7,120 nucleotides of DNA from Treponema sp. (GTDB taxonomy: Bacteria > Spirochaetota > Spirochaetia > Treponematales > Breznakiellaceae). The stretch is from assembly GCA_031278025.1 (NCBI GenBank), contig JAITLF010000277.1, positions 1 to 7,120 of the forward strand, given 5' to 3'. How positions within the stretch are numbered: the first letter of the stretch is position 1; each line of letters begins with the position of its first letter. This document shows, piece by piece, positions 6,307 to 7,120 of the stretch. The notes below the pieces were generated by a model, which worked only from the letters and a program-made list of their open reading frames with translations, had not been told where the DNA came from and did no database searches. The position numbers were made by a program, and so were the translations under genes.

Positions 6307-6318
6307 TTCAAAATTGAA
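6307..6318 (-). promoter_or_regulatory. Small dyad in the dehydrogenase leader, possible operator
   Basis: TTCAA-AA-TTGAA is a 5-bp inverted repeat with a 2-nt spacer. A wider, imperfect one (GTTCAAAA at 6306-6313 against TTTTGGAAC at 6320-6328) overlaps it. It lies between the predicted start site near 6354 and the ribosome-binding site, where a repressor could block elongation. It is a weak signal and may be chance. Confidence 0.25.
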
Positions 6319-6360
6319 GTTTTGGAACGGCCCCAGGTTTATTCGGCCTGATGCGGGTCT

Positions 6361-6389
6361 ATTATCGGGAAAAGGCCGGTCCCCGTCAA
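6361..6389 (-). promoter_or_regulatory. Sigma-70-type promoter of the dehydrogenase gene
   Basis: Read on the minus strand, TTGACG (complement of 6384-6389, 5 of 6 to consensus) is followed after exactly 17 nt by GATAAT (complement of 6361-6366, 5 of 6). Transcription would start near 6354, about 77 nt before the dehydrogenase ATG. It is the clearest promoter in the window. Confidence 0.75.
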
Positions 6390-6437
6390 ACCGGTACTAT
6401 TCCGGGACGGGCGCGGTAACCCATTCCCGCGCCTGGG

Positions 6438-6466
6438 TTTACGGCTCGTACGCCGCTCTTTATAAC
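6438..6466 (+). promoter_or_regulatory. Weak candidate promoter facing the minisatellite
   Basis: TTTACG (6438-6443, 4 of 6) and TATAAC (6461-6466, 5 of 6) are separated by 17 nt on the plus strand. A transcript would start near 6473, pass through the 6492-6526 hairpin and enter the 21-bp repeats. The -35 is also one arm of an inverted repeat, so the match may be incidental. Confidence 0.3.
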
Positions 6467-6495
6467 CCGTAAACGCGCGTTTCCGTCCCGTAAAC
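6466..6495. repeat. Palindrome flanked by direct repeats
   Basis: AAACGCGCGTTT (6471-6482) is a perfect 12-bp palindrome. CCCGTAAAC occurs at 6466-6474 and again at 6487-6495, offset by 21 bp. GGTTTACGG at 6436-6444 is the inverted copy of CCGTAAACC at 6488-6496. The cluster could be a protein-binding site, but no bound regulator is indicated. Confidence 0.55.
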
Positions 6496-6526
6496 CTGGG
6501 CCTGCCGCGTCCGCGGGCCCAGGTTT
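6492..6526 (+). terminator. Terminator-like hairpin before the minisatellite
   Basis: A perfect 11-bp stem (AAACCTGGGCC at 6492-6502 with 6516-6526) closes a 13-nt loop. On the plus strand it is followed by CTTGTT, and the stem itself ends in TTT, giving a U-rich tail. No plus-strand gene ends before it, so it may end leader or antisense transcription from 6438-6466 or be a repeat-associated structure. The candidate TTG start at 6528 lies in its tail, which argues against efficient use of that start. Confidence 0.5.
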
Positions 6527-6527
6527 C

Positions 6528-7049
6528 TTGTTCACGGACCCGCTTCCCGACGCGAAAGACCCTCCTCCCGAACTCCCGGACGTGAGCCCAGAAGCCCCGG
6601 ACGTGAGCCCAGAAGCCCCGGACGTGATCCCAGAAGTCCCGGACGTGAGCCCAGAAGCTCCGGACGTGAGCCCAGAAGCCCCAGACGTGAGCCCAGAAGT
6701 CCCGGACGTGAGCCCCGAACTCCCAGACGTGAGCCCAGAAGTCCCGGACTTAAGTCTAGAAGTTCCAGACTTGAGTCTAGAAGTCCCAGACTTAAGTCTA
6801 GAAGTCCCAGACTTAAGTCTAGAAGTTCCAGACTTGAGTCTAGAAGTTCCAGACTTAAGTCTAGAAGTTCCAGACTTAAGTCTAGAAGCGCCAGACTTAA
6901 GTCTTGAAGTTCCAGACTTAAGTCTAGAAGCGCCAGACTTAAGTCTACAAGTTCCAGACTTAAGTCTAGAAGTTCCAGACTTGAGTCTAGAAGTTCCAGG
7001 TAGGGAGGGAAATAAGGCTGATTGGCTTCCCCTTCAATTCAATAGCTAA
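6528..7049 (+). CDS. Possible heptapeptide-repeat protein encoded by the 21-bp minisatellite
   Basis: An open frame of 173 codons: 16 residues (FTDPLPDAKDPPPEL after a TTG start), twenty 7-residue repeats, then a unique tail (PGREGNKADWLPLQFNS). Repeats 1-8 follow PDVSPE(A/V/L); repeats 9-20 follow PDLSLE(V/A). Asp and the first Pro are invariant, and Glu is changed once, to Gln. Variation among copies falls mainly on third codon positions of this frame (unit positions 3, 9, 15, 21), which favours translation. Against it: no ATG, a poor ribosome-binding site, a terminator-like hairpin directly upstream, no signal peptide, and an 11-nt overlap with a probable convergent gene end. If made, it would be an acidic, proline-rich, extended repeat protein. 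Another start is possible, such as GTG codons inside the first repeats. I do not recognise a family. Confidence 0.35.
   Translation: MFTDPLPDAKDPPPELPDVSPEAPDVSPEAPDVIPEVPDVSPEAPDVSPEAPDVSPEVPDVSPELPDVSPEVPDLSLEVPDLSLEVPDLSLEVPDLSLEVPDLSLEVPDLSLEVPDLSLEAPDLSLEVPDLSLEAPDLSLQVPDLSLEVPDLSLEVPGREGNKADWLPLQFNS
6576..6995. repeat. 21-bp minisatellite, 20 contiguous copies in two sequence classes
   Basis: Twenty 21-bp units without indels. Class 1 (8 units, 6576-6743) has the core CCGGACGTGAGCCCAGAAG. Class 2 (12 units, 6744-6995) has the core CCAGACTTAAGTCTAGAAG. The switch is abrupt, at 6744. Class 2 is clearly less GC-rich than class 1 and the surrounding DNA, and contains a 12-bp palindrome (AGACTTAAGTCT) overlapping TCTAGA. 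Units at 6765, 6828 and 6975 carry TTGAG instead of TTAAG; units at 6870 and 6912 end in GCG; the unit at 6891 has TCTTGA and that at 6933 TCTACA. A five-base stub, CCAGG, follows the last copy. The array lies between two minus-strand genes. Confidence 0.98.
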
Positions 7050-7120
7050 GGGTTAATTCAGGACCGAACCAAAAATCATTTCTGTGGCTGCCATCGTTCA
7101 CATTAGACATCTTCCAGACT
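7039..7120 (-). CDS. Probable 3' end of a minus-strand gene, beta-barrel-like C-terminus
   Basis: On the minus strand a frame enters from the right edge (VWK, then M at 7108-7110) and ends at TGA 7039-7041. Its last residues are RNDFWFGPELTLSY: alternating hydrophobic positions and a terminal aromatic residue, as in the last strand of many outer-membrane beta-barrel proteins. Only 26 residues are visible, so it could also be a chance open frame. The internal ATG would give a 23-residue peptide, but an N-terminally longer gene is more likely. It overlaps the end of the minisatellite frame by 11 nt, convergently, and has the same orientation as the dehydrogenase downstream. Confidence 0.4.
   Translation of the reverse strand, partial: VWKMSNVNDGSHRNDFWFGPELTLSY

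Noticed and set aside
6576..6995. CRISPR array
   Set aside because: The 21-bp units are contiguous with no unique spacers, and no cas genes are near.

Overview
The window looks like a piece of a GC-rich, treponeme-like spirochete chromosome. I infer this from the gene set (a DUF4418 membrane protein, a short relaxed lipobox ending Ala-Ser-Cys, an acyl-CoA ligase ending in a TTTKKIKR-type motif) and from the strongly repetitive intergenic DNA. The assignment is moderate confidence and rests on recognition, not on a search.

Layout. Bases 2-880 (+) hold the 3' part of an amino-acid-type solute-binding protein gene, which appears to have lost most of its second lobe, followed 15 bp later by a DUF4418 four-helix membrane protein. 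A strong hairpin (881-910) and a 14-bp tandem repeat (929-984) separate these from a convergent LacI-family regulator (996-2000, -). Upstream of the regulator, across a 17-bp tandem repeat (2114-2198), is a predicted lipoprotein gene (2183-2938, -). A near-perfect 57-nt palindrome (2951-3007) sits immediately before its ribosome-binding region. Divergent from it is a complete AMP-forming long-chain acyl-CoA ligase (3319-5028, +).

After the ligase comes a C-rich tandem tract (5069-5165) whose minus strand is strongly G-quadruplex prone. It separates the ligase from a convergent Ldh_2-family malate/lactate-type dehydrogenase (5186-6277, -), which has a good sigma-70 promoter (6361-6389). The rest (6290-7120) is a dyad-rich spacer, a 20-copy 21-bp minisatellite that is open in one frame as a 7-residue repeat protein, and, at the right edge on the minus strand, the probable last codons of a beta-barrel-like protein.

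How the genes work together. They do not form one pathway. The SBP remnant and DUF4418 gene look like an operon. The ligase (fatty-acid activation), the dehydrogenase (2-hydroxy/2-keto acid redox) and the lipoprotein look like separate transcription units. No obvious metabolic target of the LacI regulator is visible nearby. The most unusual property of the window is that nearly every intergenic gap carries a different, apparently unrelated short repeat or palindrome. The 21-bp minisatellite is the best candidate for something undescribed: its copies vary mostly at third codon positions, and its newer half carries a 12-bp palindrome repeated every two helical turns.
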